Notes under the pieces: model-generated | What the model saw: only the letters and a program-made list of their open reading frames with translations | Told to the model about the DNA's origin: nothing | Databases searched by the model: none | Part shown: piece by piece, positions 1 through 8,929 of the stretch | How positions within the stretch are numbered: the stretch's first letter is position 1 | Layout of the letters: the number at the start of each line of letters is the position of its first letter | Program-made: the position numbers and the translations under genes | Source of the DNA: JALHMI01 sp964598535 | Lineage (GTDB): Bacteria; Planctomycetota; Planctomycetia; Pirellulales; PALSA-1355 | Reading direction: 5' to 3' | DNA length: 64,000 nucleotides | NCBI GenBank assembly: GCA_964598535.1 | Contig: CAZRCI010000012.1 | Span: 61,589-125,588 of the forward strand

Positions 1-852
1 GAGCTTGGCATCCAGGCCGCGCCGGTGCCCACGGCGCTGGATGCTCAACTCAAACTCGAAGGCAAGGGCGTGCTGGTCGACAGCGTAAACAAGGACAGCG
101 CCGCGGAACAAGCGGGCTTCAAGCCGCACGACATCATCCTGTCAGTCGCGGAGCGCGACCTCGCTTCGCCGCGCGAGCTCGCCAAGGCCATCGCCGAATC
201 GAAGGGCCAGGAACTGAAATGTGACGTGCTGCGGGCGGGCGAAAAGCTGACCATTACGGTGCAGCCGCGCGCGACGGAGCAGGACGTGCTCAACCTCCTA
301 CTACCCAAAATCGACGTCGATGAGGAGCTCCTCAAGCTGGAATCGAAGGTCCGCGAGAAATTGAAAGACGCGGGGGTGGATGTGCGGATGCAAGTGATTC
401 GGCCAGGGCACATCCTGCCGTCTAACGTTGCGATCAACCGGGGCGAAGTGCCCGACGGCGTTTCGATTTCTGTCCGCAAGGAAGGTGGCAAGCCAGGCCA
501 GGTGGAAGTGACCCGCGGAGACGAAACTTGGAAGTTGAGCGAAGCGGAACTCGACAAACTGCCCGACGATTTGCGCCCCCATGTCGAACGGATGCTCGGG
601 CATGGCCCGCTGACAATCGGCTTCGGCCCGCAGGTCAAGATGGTTGCGCCGCTGCCGCCCGGGTTTACGTTCGAGGTTGGCATCGGACGTGATGCCGCGC
701 CACACGCCGAAGCCAAGGAAAGCCGCGCCGCGGGGCAGACAAAGCGGAGTGAGATGGAAGCGATCACACGAAACTTGCATGAAATCAAGAAGGACATCAA
801 GCGCATCTATAAGCAGATCGACGATCTGCGCGAGGATCGCAAGGGCGACTAA
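1..852 (+). CDS. PDZ-domain protein, 3' part only (5' end outside window)
   Basis: The frame is open from base 1, so the gene starts upstream and only the last 283 residues are visible. They contain a PDZ domain over roughly residues 12-95: a GKGVLVDSV carboxylate-binding strand, then SAAEQAGFKPHDIILSV. PDZ domains bind C-termini or recognise misfolded proteins. A charged central region follows, then a Lys/Glu-rich C-terminal helix (about the last 45 residues) that looks like a coiled coil. No protease catalytic motif lies in the visible part, so an HtrA-like protease with its catalytic half upstream is possible but cannot be shown. A GTG at 25 is an internal codon rather than the true start. 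Confidence 0.75.
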   Translation, partial: ELGIQAAPVPTALDAQLKLEGKGVLVDSVNKDSAAEQAGFKPHDIILSVAERDLASPRELAKAIAESKGQELKCDVLRAGEKLTITVQPRATEQDVLNLLLPKIDVDEELLKLESKVREKLKDAGVDVRMQVIRPGHILPSNVAINRGEVPDGVSISVRKEGGKPGQVEVTRGDETWKLSEAELDKLPDDLRPHVERMLGHGPLTIGFGPQVKMVAPLPPGFTFEVGIGRDAAPHAEAKESRAAGQTKRSEMEAITRNLHEIKKDIKRIYKQIDDLREDRKGD

Positions 853-999
853 CCACCGGCTGAGTCACAAGAGCGTAGACCAATCGCCGGATTCCGTTAC
901 ACTCAAGCCCAGGGAGCGCCATGCTCAAATTGCTTCCGCTGGGCTTTTTCGGTTTGCTTCCGCCGGTTCGATACGAATGCTGAACGTTGGAGGCCACCC

Positions 1000-1587
1000 A
1001 TGTCCCGCACGCTGGGCATCTTCATCTTTCCGGATGTCGAGGTTTTGGATTTCTGCGGGCCGTTCGAGGTGTTTTCGGTAACCGGGCGGCAGATCGAGCC
1101 CGGGTCGTTTCGCGTGCTGACCGTGGGCGAAACCGCGGCGCCGCTCGAAGCCCGATACGGGCTCAAGGTGATTCCCGACCATGGTTTCGCCGATTGCCCC
1201 GCGCTGGACATGCTGCTGGTTCCCGGAGGGCAGGGGACTCGACCGCTGGTGCAGAATCAGCAGGTGATCGCCTGGATCTATGAGCAAGCGGGAGTCGCCG
1301 AGCTGGTGCTCAGCGTATGTACCGGGGCGCTCTTGTTGGCCAAGGCCGGTTTGCTCGATGGCCTGCAAGCGACGACGCATCACTTGGCGCTCGACCTGCT
1401 GCGTGAGATTGGCCCGCGGGTGGTCGTGCGCGATGACGCGCGCGTGGTCGACAATGGGCGGGTGATTACCTCGGCGGGCGTGGCCGCGGGCATCGACATG
1501 TCGTTTCACGTGGTGGCGAAGCTGTTGGGCGTCGACGTGGCGCGGCGGGCGGCGGAGTACATCGAGTATCCGTGGCAAGCGTCGTAG
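1000..1587 (+). CDS. DJ-1/PfpI family protein, isonitrile hydratase-like
   Basis: A 195-aa class I glutamine amidotransferase-like protein of the DJ-1/PfpI superfamily, without signal peptide. The nucleophile elbow is SVCTGA with Cys107 followed by Thr108. An N-terminal VEVLDF segment supplies Glu14 and Asp17. The Asp/Cys/Thr combination and the sequence around it (LLLAKAGLLDG, TTHH) resemble isonitrile hydratase (InhA), which converts isonitriles to N-substituted formamides. The same fold also gives GlxA-type regulators, but there is no C-terminal AraC helix-turn-helix here. The start is supported by GGAGG at 989-993, six bases before the ATG. The enzymatic assignment is inferred from motifs; a general glyoxalase/chaperone DJ-1 role is the alternative. 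Confidence 0.8.
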   Translation: MSRTLGIFIFPDVEVLDFCGPFEVFSVTGRQIEPGSFRVLTVGETAAPLEARYGLKVIPDHGFADCPALDMLLVPGGQGTRPLVQNQQVIAWIYEQAGVAELVLSVCTGALLLAKAGLLDGLQATTHHLALDLLREIGPRVVVRDDARVVDNGRVITSAGVAAGIDMSFHVVAKLLGVDVARRAAEYIEYPWQAS

Positions 1588-1615
1588 GTTGCGGCCCTTC
1601 GATTTTCGTGAGGTC

Positions 1616-3388
1616 TTATGGGACAAGCGGCAGGTGCAGCGTAAACGTCGTTCCGTGGCCGACGGTGCTGACGACGGTGACGCGTCCGTGATGGGCCTGG
1701 GCGATGTGCTTGACGATGGCGAGTCCCAACCCGGTGCCGCCCAGCTTGCGGCTGCGGGCACGGTCGACGCGATAGAATCGCTCGAAGATTCGGGGCAGGT
1801 GCTCGTCGGCGATGCCGGGCCCCTGGTCGGCCACGGAGATGATCAACTCCTGGTCGCGGGCGGCTGCCGAGATTCGCACCGCGCGGCACGGCTCGCTGTA
1901 TTTAATCGCGTTGTCGAGGAGGTTGACCACGGCCTGTTCGAGAAGCGGGGCGTTGATTTTCGCGGTGAGCTGCGGCGGGCAGTCGAGCACCACCTCGATT
2001 TCCTTGTCGTGCGCCGTGGCGGCGCAGGTCGTGACGGCGCTTTCTAGCAAAGGCCGCAACGAGGACGACTCGAGGTGCAGTTCTTCGCTATCTTCGGACT
2101 GTTCGATTTTGGAGAGCGCGAGCAGGTCTTCGATGATGGCGTGCAGCCGGTCGGCCTGCTTGGCGATGATGCGCAGGAATCGCTCGGAGTCGACCGGGTC
2201 GTCTTTCGCGCCGTCGAGCAGCGTTTCGACGAAGCCCTTGATCGATGTGACGGGCGTCTTGAGCTCGTGCGAGACGTTGGCGACGAAGTCGCGCCGGATC
2301 ATTTCCAGTTTGCGAAAGTCGGTGACGTCGTTGAGCACGATCACGGCGCCGATCGCCCGGCCGTCGATGTCGTGCAGCGCAGAGCCGTGAGCCTGCATCA
2401 CGCGCTCGCGTTCGCCGAGCAGGACGATATCCGCCGCGATCGTTTCGTGATTCGTCAATGCGCGGCTCACAAAGCGGCTCAAATCGGCGTTGCGGACGAC
2501 CTCTTGCAAGCGGCGTCCCTGGACTTGCGACTGGTCGAGTCCCAGCAGGCGGCCCGAGGCCCGATTCATGCTGATGACACGTTCCTGGCTGTCGACGGCG
2601 AGCACCCCTTCGGCCATGCTGGCCAATACGGCTTTCTGTTCGTTGTTGTTTTGGGTGAGGACGGCGATCTGCCGCTGGAGCAGGTCGGCGGTGCGATTGA
2701 AGGTCTCGGCCAGCTCGGCCGGTTCGCGGGCATCGGGGGCCGTCAGGCGCGTGCCGCGCTGGCCGTGGGCAAAACGCGACAAGGCGTCCTGCAATTGTGC
2801 CATTGGCTCGGAGATCGCGGACGCCGAGCGCCAGGCCAAGAGCAAGGCGCTGCCGACCAGCGCCATGCCTAGCGCCGCGATCCAACCACGCAGCCGGGAA
2901 ATCGCGGCGTCGATTTCTCCCAAGGACTTACTGAGATAAAACGCGCCGAATAGTTCGTCGTGCCGGTAGACGGGGACCGCCACATAGAGCACGCGCTGGT
3001 CGAGTCCTGGGTTGTAACGCACCGCTTCGGACAGCTCACCGTGCAGCGCGGCGGCGATTTCGGGACGGCCGGTTTGGTTCTCGAATTCCTCGGGCCTGCC
3101 GCGACTATCGCGATCGACACGTCCATTGGCCAGCAGCAACGTCACGCGAGCGCCGGAAGATTGCTCGAGCCAGCGCATCTGGCGGCCGAATTGCGCGCGG
3201 TCGAGGGGGACCTCCGGCCCGAGCAGCGAATTGAGAAAGTCGGCCTGGCCGACAAGCTCGACGCGCATGGCGTCGTGCAGACTGTCGCCGAGCACGAGCA
3301 TGCCTGCCCAGCCCAAGAGCAGAGTGCTCCCCAGGGCCAAGAGGCCAAAGGCCGGAAACAGGTGCCACACCAGGCGGCGTTGGGGCAT
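1616..3388 (-). CDS. phoR: PhoR-like sensor histidine kinase
   Basis: A 590-aa membrane sensor kinase. It has two transmembrane helices (about 8-32 and 168-188) flanking a periplasmic sensor of about 135 residues, then HAMP (about 190-240), PAS (about 255-355), HisKA with H-box VSHELKTP (His near 375), and HATPase_c with N box (NLLDNAIKYS), G1 (DQGPGIA), and GTGLGLAIV. It should autophosphorylate and pass phosphate to the response regulator encoded two bases upstream. Its ribosome-binding site AAGGAG lies inside the last codons of that regulator, so the pair is translationally linked. The PAS plus periplasmic loop is the PhoR layout of Gram-positive and planctomycete type. No pst genes lie nearby, so a phosphate signal is inferred from homology only. 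Confidence 0.88.
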   Translation of the reverse strand: MPQRRLVWHLFPAFGLLALGSTLLLGWAGMLVLGDSLHDAMRVELVGQADFLNSLLGPEVPLDRAQFGRQMRWLEQSSGARVTLLLANGRVDRDSRGRPEEFENQTGRPEIAAALHGELSEAVRYNPGLDQRVLYVAVPVYRHDELFGAFYLSKSLGEIDAAISRLRGWIAALGMALVGSALLLAWRSASAISEPMAQLQDALSRFAHGQRGTRLTAPDAREPAELAETFNRTADLLQRQIAVLTQNNNEQKAVLASMAEGVLAVDSQERVISMNRASGRLLGLDQSQVQGRRLQEVVRNADLSRFVSRALTNHETIAADIVLLGERERVMQAHGSALHDIDGRAIGAVIVLNDVTDFRKLEMIRRDFVANVSHELKTPVTSIKGFVETLLDGAKDDPVDSERFLRIIAKQADRLHAIIEDLLALSKIEQSEDSEELHLESSSLRPLLESAVTTCAATAHDKEIEVVLDCPPQLTAKINAPLLEQAVVNLLDNAIKYSEPCRAVRISAAARDQELIISVADQGPGIADEHLPRIFERFYRVDRARSRKLGGTGLGLAIVKHIAQAHHGRVTVVSTVGHGTTFTLHLPLVP

Positions 3389-3390
3389 GG

Positions 3391-4080
3391 CTACTCCTTG
3401 AAGCGGTAGCCAACGCCTCGCACCGTTTCGACATAGTGACCCAAGTCGCCGAGCTTCTTGCGTAATCCGGCCACTTGCACGTCGACGCTCCGTTCGGTTA
3501 CCGGATAGTCCTCGCCCTTGACGGCGTCGACGATCTGGCTGCGCGAAAACGCCCAGCCCGGCTTACGGGCCAGAAACTGCAAGAGTCGAAACTCGGTGAA
3601 GGTGAGCTCGACTGGCTGGCCGCGCAGCAGAACCTCGTGCCGGCCGGGGTGAATCAGCAGCTCGTGCACGCGAATCGTGAGGGGGTCTTCATCCGCCGCA
3701 GGATTCGATTTGCGCCGCAGGATGGCTCGCATGCGGGCCAGCAACACCCTGGGACTGAAGGGTTTGGTGATGTAGTCGTCGGCCCCCAGTTCCAGGCCGC
3801 TGACGACGTCCGATTCAGCCGTCTTGGCCGTGAGCATGATGATGGGGATCCGCTGCGTTTGCGGGTCGCTTTTGAGCGTTTTGCACACGCTCAAGCCGTC
3901 GACGGCCGGCAGCATCAGATCCAACAGCACCACGTCCGGCAAAAGCGAACGGGCCTTGGAGATCGCTTCTTCGCCGGATGCCACGCAGTGAACCTGAAAC
4001 CCTTCCTTGCTCAGGTTGTAACGAACCAATTCCAACAAATCCTCTTCGTCGTCGACGACGAGGACGCGATGGGCTGCCAT
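3391..4080 (-). CDS. phoB: PhoB-like response regulator (OmpR family)
   Basis: Receiver domain plus winged-helix DNA-binding domain. From the chosen start (MAAHRVLVVDD) the protein is 229 aa, the usual PhoB length. An in-frame upstream start at 4134 would add 18 residues with no homology value. The receiver has the acidic pair at Asp10/Asp11, phospho-acceptor Asp54 in VLLDLMLP, the Thr of LTAK and the Lys of ITKPFSP. The C-terminal wHTH has the TFTEFRLLQFLARKPG helix and ends with the OmpR/PhoB signature VETVRGVGYRF. It is cotranscribed with the kinase that follows by two bases. I saw no clear direct-repeat Pho box in the 327-bp upstream region, so autoregulation is not demonstrated. Confidence 0.9.
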   Translation of the reverse strand: MAAHRVLVVDDEEDLLELVRYNLSKEGFQVHCVASGEEAISKARSLLPDVVLLDLMLPAVDGLSVCKTLKSDPQTQRIPIIMLTAKTAESDVVSGLELGADDYITKPFSPRVLLARMRAILRRKSNPAADEDPLTIRVHELLIHPGRHEVLLRGQPVELTFTEFRLLQFLARKPGWAFSRSQIVDAVKGEDYPVTERSVDVQVAGLRKKLGDLGHYVETVRGVGYRFKE

Positions 4081-4407
4081 ATCCACTTTTTCCAAAATAC
4101 CCACTGATGCTTCTTTGAGCTTCATTGGTACCATGCCAGCATTAGCGGCCGGTTAGGATTCGATGTGGATTTTACTTCCCACAGACAGTGCGGCTCGTGG
4201 CGAGTACGGTGCGAATCGACTCGCAAGGGACCGCAAAAATTGGAACGTGCCCCATCATATCCGTCGTAAGCTATCGCGGCTAGAGAGTTTGCAGCCGGAA
4301 GAACCACGGGCCAAGGGGGCCGTTGCCAGACGCGGCTGCGGGGCGTGGCAATTTCTATCGGCTGCGAGGTTCCAAGCGCGGCCGGCGCCCGATAAGCTGC
4401 ACGTCTC
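4081..4407. other. Divergent intergenic region between phoB-like gene and phosphoesterase
   Basis: This 327-bp stretch lies between two divergently transcribed genes and must hold promoters for both. I see no open frame with coding character, no recognisable Pho-box direct repeat and no convincing hairpin. Confidence 0.5.
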
Positions 4408-5244
4408 ATGCTCTCGATCCTGCATATTTCCGATTTGCACTTTGGGCCCGCCTATCTGCCGCACGTGGGCGAAGCCGTGCTGCGCATCGCCGGCGAGTTG
4501 GCGCCGGACCTGGTCGTCGCCAGCGGCGATTTCACGCAGCGGGCGAAGAAGTCGCAGTTTGCCGACGCTCGAAAGTTCCTCGACAAGCTGCCCAAAGCGC
4601 CGCTGGTGGTAACGCCGGGCAATCACGATGTGCCGTTATACCGCATGTTGGAGCGAGTGTTTCAGCCGTATGCGAATTATCGCGAATACATTGCCCAGGA
4701 GCTCGATTCGGTTCTTAAGACCGACGGCGCGGTTATCGTCTCGCTCAATACCACGTCGCCGCTGTTGGCGATCACGAACGGCCGGATCGACCGCTGGCAG
4801 ATTGATTTTGCCGCGAAGGCCTTTCGCGAGGCGCCCGCCTCGGCGGCCAGGATCGTGGTGGCGCACCACCATTTCGCTCCGGCGCCCGACTACGACGATC
4901 GGAACGACGTGATGTGGCACGCGCGCGAAGCCCTTGACCGGTTCAACGAACTGGGGGTCGAGCTGATCCTGGGAGGGCACCTGCATCGCGCTTACATCGG
5001 CAACTCGCTGGATATCTATCGCAGCAAGACGCCCGCGGCGGGGATCATCATCGCGCAATCCGGCACGACGACCTCGCGGCGCGGTCGAGCCCGGGAACGC
5101 GAAAAGAACTCGTTCAACCTGATCCAGATCGGCCCCGAGGTGATTCTGGTCACGCACTATATGTTCTTCGATCAGCTGAGCGGGTTCGCGCCGATCGGCC
5201 GGCACACGTTCCCCCGCCGGCATTTGCACTACCTGCAACCTTAA
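4408..5244 (+). CDS. Calcineurin-like metallophosphoesterase (CpdA/class III PDE type)
   Basis: A 278-aa cytoplasmic phosphoesterase with every dimetal motif: D9-x-H11 in ISDLHFG, GDFTQ with Asp41, GNHD (Asn72, His73), HHHF (His153-155) and GGHLH (His191, His193). The layout matches class III cyclic-nucleotide phosphodiesterases such as CpdA and related 3',5'-phosphodiesterases. The substrate cannot be fixed by sequence; cyclic nucleotides, phospholipid head groups or nucleic-acid ends are all possible. There is no signal peptide. The gene stands alone, divergent from the two-component operon and convergent with the lipoprotein gene downstream. Confidence 0.88.
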   Translation: MLSILHISDLHFGPAYLPHVGEAVLRIAGELAPDLVVASGDFTQRAKKSQFADARKFLDKLPKAPLVVTPGNHDVPLYRMLERVFQPYANYREYIAQELDSVLKTDGAVIVSLNTTSPLLAITNGRIDRWQIDFAAKAFREAPASAARIVVAHHHFAPAPDYDDRNDVMWHAREALDRFNELGVELILGGHLHRAYIGNSLDIYRSKTPAAGIIIAQSGTTTSRRGRAREREKNSFNLIQIGPEVILVTHYMFFDQLSGFAPIGRHTFPRRHLHYLQP

Positions 5245-5265
5245 CGGTTGTGAGGCGTGAGGCCT

Positions 5266-5643
5266 CTATTGCCGAACCGTGAGGTCCGGGCGCTGCTTGG
5301 CCAAGGCTTCTCGCGCTTCGCGCGATGTGGGGGTGCCTGCCAGGTACACGCGAACCAGCGATTTCAGCTTGGCGATCTCGGGCAGTCCTGTGTCGGTTAC
5401 CCGGGTGTTCTGGAGATGGAGTACTCGGAGGTTGTGGATGTGTTGCAGGTCTTTCAGGTCGTCGTCGCTGAGGCGTGAGTTTTCCATATTCAGCGCGTAG
5501 CCGCCGTCGGAGAACAGCACCTTGCCGCCCAGGCCTTGCATGCGGGAGATGGTCGCCTTGTGTTCCTCGGGCAAGGGATCGGCGCAACCGGTGAAGGATG
5601 CGAGAACCACCGCGAACATGGTCCACAACGAACGCTGACGCAT
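5266..5643 (-). CDS. Small predicted lipoprotein with leucine-rich repeat segment
   Basis: The chosen start gives 125 aa: a short basic N-terminus, a hydrophobic stretch and a lipobox ending ASFTGC, so export and lipidation are predicted. Starts at 5679 or 5688 would only lengthen the N-region. The mature part contains leucine-rich repeats of the planctomycete type (SDDDLKDLQHIHNLRVLHL, then TDTGLPEIAKLKSLVRVYL), normally a protein-binding surface. The C-terminus is basic and short, so this is at most two or three repeats, far fewer than in typical LRR proteins. Function is unknown; a small envelope adaptor or a shortened relative of larger LRR proteins would fit. Confidence 0.65.
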   Translation of the reverse strand: MRQRSLWTMFAVVLASFTGCADPLPEEHKATISRMQGLGGKVLFSDGGYALNMENSRLSDDDLKDLQHIHNLRVLHLQNTRVTDTGLPEIAKLKSLVRVYLAGTPTSREAREALAKQRPDLTVRQ

Positions 5644-5852
5644 ACGGGTGTGCAGAGCCACTGCGCACATGATCTGCATGAACCTCAACTGAGATGGATT
5701 GAATAGAAGACGGATTGAATGACTAACCTGGTTCCTATCTTAGTAGGGCAGGGAGACGTAGGCCAACCGTCGCGGCAGGCGGCGCAGGGGCCCCGAGGTT
5801 TTGGGGCACATCGCCGAAGCGGCCGGGAACCGGCTTGAGTGCATCCTACGCT

Positions 5853-5896
5853 TAAAAAGCAAGCGTGGATCGAGGGGAAAACCTCCCGATCCACGT
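5853..5896 (-). terminator. Intrinsic terminator after the redoxin/cytochrome/copper gene
   Basis: On the minus strand a 9-bp perfect stem (CGTGGATCG at 5895-5887 pairing with 5872-5864) is extended by GG/CC pairs around a TTTT loop. It is followed a few bases later by a TTTTT run (complement of 5854-5858). It sits 32 bases downstream of the stop codon at 5928. Confidence 0.75.
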
Positions 5897-5927
5897 TGGA
5901 TGCGGTCTGGCACGATCGCGAACGGCA

Positions 5928-7883
5928 TCAACCGGCAGGGTCGATTCGAGCCTTATCGCCCGAGTCTTCGGAGTCTTCGCTACCGGTGCGTTTTTCGGGC
6001 GCACTCTTGGTTCGCGAGCGGCGTCCCGGCGGGGGTAGAACCTCGGCGATGTCGAGGTTCTTGTCGACGGCGATGTCGAACCAGCCGATCATCATTTCTT
6101 CCCACGTTTGGTCGCCCCACCGAACAGTTTTGCTCGGATCGGGATTGGCGGGGTTGTCCGCCGAGTTGTCGAAATGCGCGGTGCAGTGCATCGTGGTGCC
6201 CGCAGGCAGCTCGAGCGGCTTGTCGAAGACGTAGCTGGTTTGCCAGTTAAAGTCGTACCGCGGCATGTTCATGATGGTTTCTTTACGGCCGTCAGGATAG
6301 ATCAGCTCGTAGTGGAAGCTCTTGCCGCGTAAATGCATGTGCGGGAAGACCGAGAGCAATTTCACGTCGCGGCCGTACGTTCGTGAGGCTTCGACCTTGT
6401 GGTTCGCTTCGCCTGGCGGAATGGCAAATACGCCGTTGATGGCGTTGGAGGTGGCCACGCGATACTTGACGGAATCGGGGTCGCAAAACTTCACGCCCAC
6501 GGCGCTGCGGTCTTTCTGCGGCGAACCGTTGGGCGTGTAGTGCATTTGGAACACCAACTCCCAGCCAACCGGGATCAACTTGGCCATGCCGGGCTCGAGC
6601 ACGATGGGCCGAGTGCCGGGAGCAAAGCCCACGAGTTGCCCGAACGTTGCCGAGCCGCGCGCGATGCCACGGCCGCTGCCGCTTTCGTCCGCGTTCGAGG
6701 GGGGCTTGAGGAAGACGATGATATGATGGACCACGGCCCGATTGCCCGGCATGCACTCGGCCACCTGAACCCATTTATCTTCGGTGAAGCCGGTCTTCAC
6801 GATGTAGTAGCGGTAGTCGACGGTTCCCTCGGCCGGGACATCGACCGCCTCGTCGGCGATATAGAACACCGCGTCCGGCTTGCCGGGCATCATCCACTCG
6901 CTGGCGTATTCCCGTGCCGGCGGCAGATCCTGAGGGTTGCCTTCGGGACAACCGGCGGCGACCCACTTCGAGATCAGTTCCTTCTGCTCGGCGGACAGCG
7001 AAATATCGTTGCGGAAATGCCCGTAGCTCGGATCGGGATGCCAGGGCGGCATCCGGCCTTCACGCACCGTTTCTTCGACCATCTCGCCCCAGCCCAGGGC
7101 GTCTTCGTACGTCTGCAACGCGAATGGTCCGATCTGGCCCGGGCGATGGCACTCGACGCAGTGATCTTGGAAAATCGGCGCGATGTGCTTGGAGTAAGTG
7201 ACCTGGGCGTTTTCGTCCACCGGCCGCACGCGGCCGATCAAGCAGCCGATGGCCTCGGTCTGGGGTTGGCTGACGGGTTTGTCCGCGAGCAGTTCGTCGA
7301 TCGCCATCGTGAGGTCGTGGCGGCTGACCTTGGGCTTGGCGTAACCGGAGCCGGTGTCAAAGCCATACTGGTCGTCGACGCGGCCGGCGTAGCGAATCTT
7401 GCGCTCGGCGTCGAGCACAAACACTTGCGGCACGCGCGACGCGCCCAGTGCGTCGGCCAGTTTGTTATTCAGATCCTTCAAGAATGGAAACGTGAGGCCG
7501 TGTTCATTCGCGAAGACACTCATTTCGGTCGCGGCGTCTTGGCGATTCGGATCGACGGCGATCACGGTAACGCTTCGATCCGCGTAGTCGCCGGCCAGTT
7601 TGACGAACTTGGGGGCATAAAGCTTGCTCAGCGGGCATTCGACGCCTAGAAACGCCACGACCACGACTTTCGACTCGTGAACGTCGGCCAGCGAGAACGG
7701 CTTGCCCCGAAAATCTTGCAGGGTGAAATTGCCCACGGTTTCGCCAAGCTTGGCGAGGATATCCTTCGAGGCGGCGGCTTTTGTCTCGGAGCCATCGTTT
7801 TCGGCAATGCTTCGAGCGGCGGGAAAAACGCTCAAAACGGCGCACAGCGACACGAGCCACAACAACTGGCCAATACGTCTCAT
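5928..7883 (-). CDS. Trimodular redoxin / cytochrome c / PHM-like copper monooxygenase protein
   Basis: A 651-aa exported protein; the start at 7883 gives a clean signal peptide (MRRIGQLLWLV onward) and the upstream extension to 7982 does not. Module 1 (about 45-200) is an AhpC/TlpA-type thioredoxin fold whose active site is reduced to a single cysteine (VECPLSK, Cys83). Module 2 (about 225-320) is a c-type cytochrome with heme motif CVECH at 242-246 and a likely axial Met in GRMPPWHPD. Module 3 (about 360-605) matches copper type II ascorbate-dependent monooxygenases (PHM/DBH family): HH at 386-387, His448 in QMHYTPNG, HMH at 515-517 and Met597/598 in WEEMMIGWF. A C-terminal acidic, low-complexity tail follows. 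Predicted role: periplasmic hydroxylation with built-in electron supply; the substrate is unknown. Confidence 0.85.
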   Translation of the reverse strand: MRRIGQLLWLVSLCAVLSVFPAARSIAENDGSETKAAASKDILAKLGETVGNFTLQDFRGKPFSLADVHESKVVVVAFLGVECPLSKLYAPKFVKLAGDYADRSVTVIAVDPNRQDAATEMSVFANEHGLTFPFLKDLNNKLADALGASRVPQVFVLDAERKIRYAGRVDDQYGFDTGSGYAKPKVSRHDLTMAIDELLADKPVSQPQTEAIGCLIGRVRPVDENAQVTYSKHIAPIFQDHCVECHRPGQIGPFALQTYEDALGWGEMVEETVREGRMPPWHPDPSYGHFRNDISLSAEQKELISKWVAAGCPEGNPQDLPPAREYASEWMMPGKPDAVFYIADEAVDVPAEGTVDYRYYIVKTGFTEDKWVQVAECMPGNRAVVHHIIVFLKPPSNADESGSGRGIARGSATFGQLVGFAPGTRPIVLEPGMAKLIPVGWELVFQMHYTPNGSPQKDRSAVGVKFCDPDSVKYRVATSNAINGVFAIPPGEANHKVEASRTYGRDVKLLSVFPHMHLRGKSFHYELIYPDGRKETIMNMPRYDFNWQTSYVFDKPLELPAGTTMHCTAHFDNSADNPANPDPSKTVRWGDQTWEEMMIGWFDIAVDKNLDIAEVLPPPGRRSRTKSAPEKRTGSEDSEDSGDKARIDPAG

Positions 7884-8006
7884 GGCATGGAAATCCGAAA
7901 GAGGGAAGCGGTCGAACCGGAATCGGACGCGTGAAGTGCCTCTTCGGGGCTCATCATAGCCCCGATTTGCGTCAACATGCAAGTTCGTAGTCTCGTTTGT
8001 TGTCCT

Positions 8007-8795
8007 TTAGCCCGCGGGCGGGACGCCGAGCGATTTGCCGCCGTCGATGCGGAGCGCGGTGCCGGTCACCAGGGCGGCCGCGTCGCTGGCCAGATAGACG
8101 ATTGCCGAGGCCACTTCCTCGGGCGTGATCATCCGGCCGATCGCCCGCGCCATCGGGCTGGCGGCGATGAACGCCGCGGTGGCGGCCTGCGCATCTGGCG
8201 CGGCCAGGATGGCTTCTTCGATGAGACCGGTCTTGGAAACCGGTCCGGGGCAGACGGCGTTAAACCGAATCCGATCCTGAGCATGGCACAATGCCAGGCT
8301 GCGTGCCAAGGCGATGATGGCGGCCTTGCTGGTCGAGTAGACCGGATCCTGGGCGCGCGGCAGCAGGCCCGCGTTGCTCGAAGTAAAGATCACGGATCCG
8401 CCGCCCGCTCGCTGGAGGTGGGGAACGGCGTATTTCGAGCACAAGAAGGCGGCCCGGAGGTTCGTGTCGAAGCATTCGTCCCAATCTTTGGCCGACAAGT
8501 CCGGGGCCTGGCCGGCCATATTCACTCCGGCATTGCTCACCAGGATGTGCAGACCGTCGCTGGCGTTGGCGGCCCGTTCGATAAGCTGCCGCAGGTGGGA
8601 TTCGTGCCGCACGTCGCAGGTGAGTTCAGTAATTCCGAGCGAGCCGAACATCTCGCCATTTTCGTCGCGAGGGTGGAGGTCGCCGGTGAATACCTTGGCG
8701 CCGGCACGGGCCAGGGCGATGGCCGTGGCACGGCCGATGCCGCGTGATCCGCCGGTGATGACGGCGGTGCGGCCGATCAGATTGAATTGGGACAT
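8007..8795 (-). CDS. SDR family NAD(P)-dependent oxidoreductase
   Basis: A 262-aa classical short-chain dehydrogenase/reductase. The Rossmann cofactor motif is TGGSRGIGRA near residues 14-24, the NNAG equivalent appears as VSNAG, a catalytic Ser lies in FTSSNAG, and the YSTSKAA motif supplies Tyr and Lys. The C-terminus (ASDAAALVTGTALRIDGG) is typical of FabG/glucose-dehydrogenase-like members. It reduces or oxidises a hydroxyl/keto substrate with NAD(P)H; the substrate is not predictable. The start has AGGAA eight bases upstream. It is cytoplasmic and not visibly part of an operon, lying between the exported copper protein and the divergent sigma factor gene. Confidence 0.88.
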   Translation of the reverse strand: MSQFNLIGRTAVITGGSRGIGRATAIALARAGAKVFTGDLHPRDENGEMFGSLGITELTCDVRHESHLRQLIERAANASDGLHILVSNAGVNMAGQAPDLSAKDWDECFDTNLRAAFLCSKYAVPHLQRAGGGSVIFTSSNAGLLPRAQDPVYSTSKAAIIALARSLALCHAQDRIRFNAVCPGPVSKTGLIEEAILAAPDAQAATAAFIAASPMARAIGRMITPEEVASAIVYLASDAAALVTGTALRIDGGKSLGVPPAG

Positions 8796-8919
8796 GGATG
8801 CGGTTCCTGGGGGCTTGAATCAAGCTAGCGGCCGAAGACGCGGCTGTCGAGCGAAACCTCGGTGCTGTGGGCGGCGTTGAATAGGGTGTGGGGTGGCAGC
8901 CGGGGTGGCGGGTATACTG

Positions 8920-8929
8920 AGGAGGTGAT
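8920..8929 (+). promoter_or_regulatory. Near-perfect Shine-Dalgarno sequence, unusually close to its start codon
   Basis: AGGAGGTGAT is fully complementary to the anti-SD end of 16S rRNA. The first in-frame start of the sigma factor gene is TTG at 8929, which overlaps the last base of this motif, and a stop codon in the same frame (TGA at 8926) rules out anything earlier. The next in-frame TTG is at 8944. Confidence 0.6.

Noticed and set aside
4081..4407. Pho box upstream of the PhoB-like gene
   Set aside because: I looked for CTGTCAT-type direct repeats 11 bp apart and found none.
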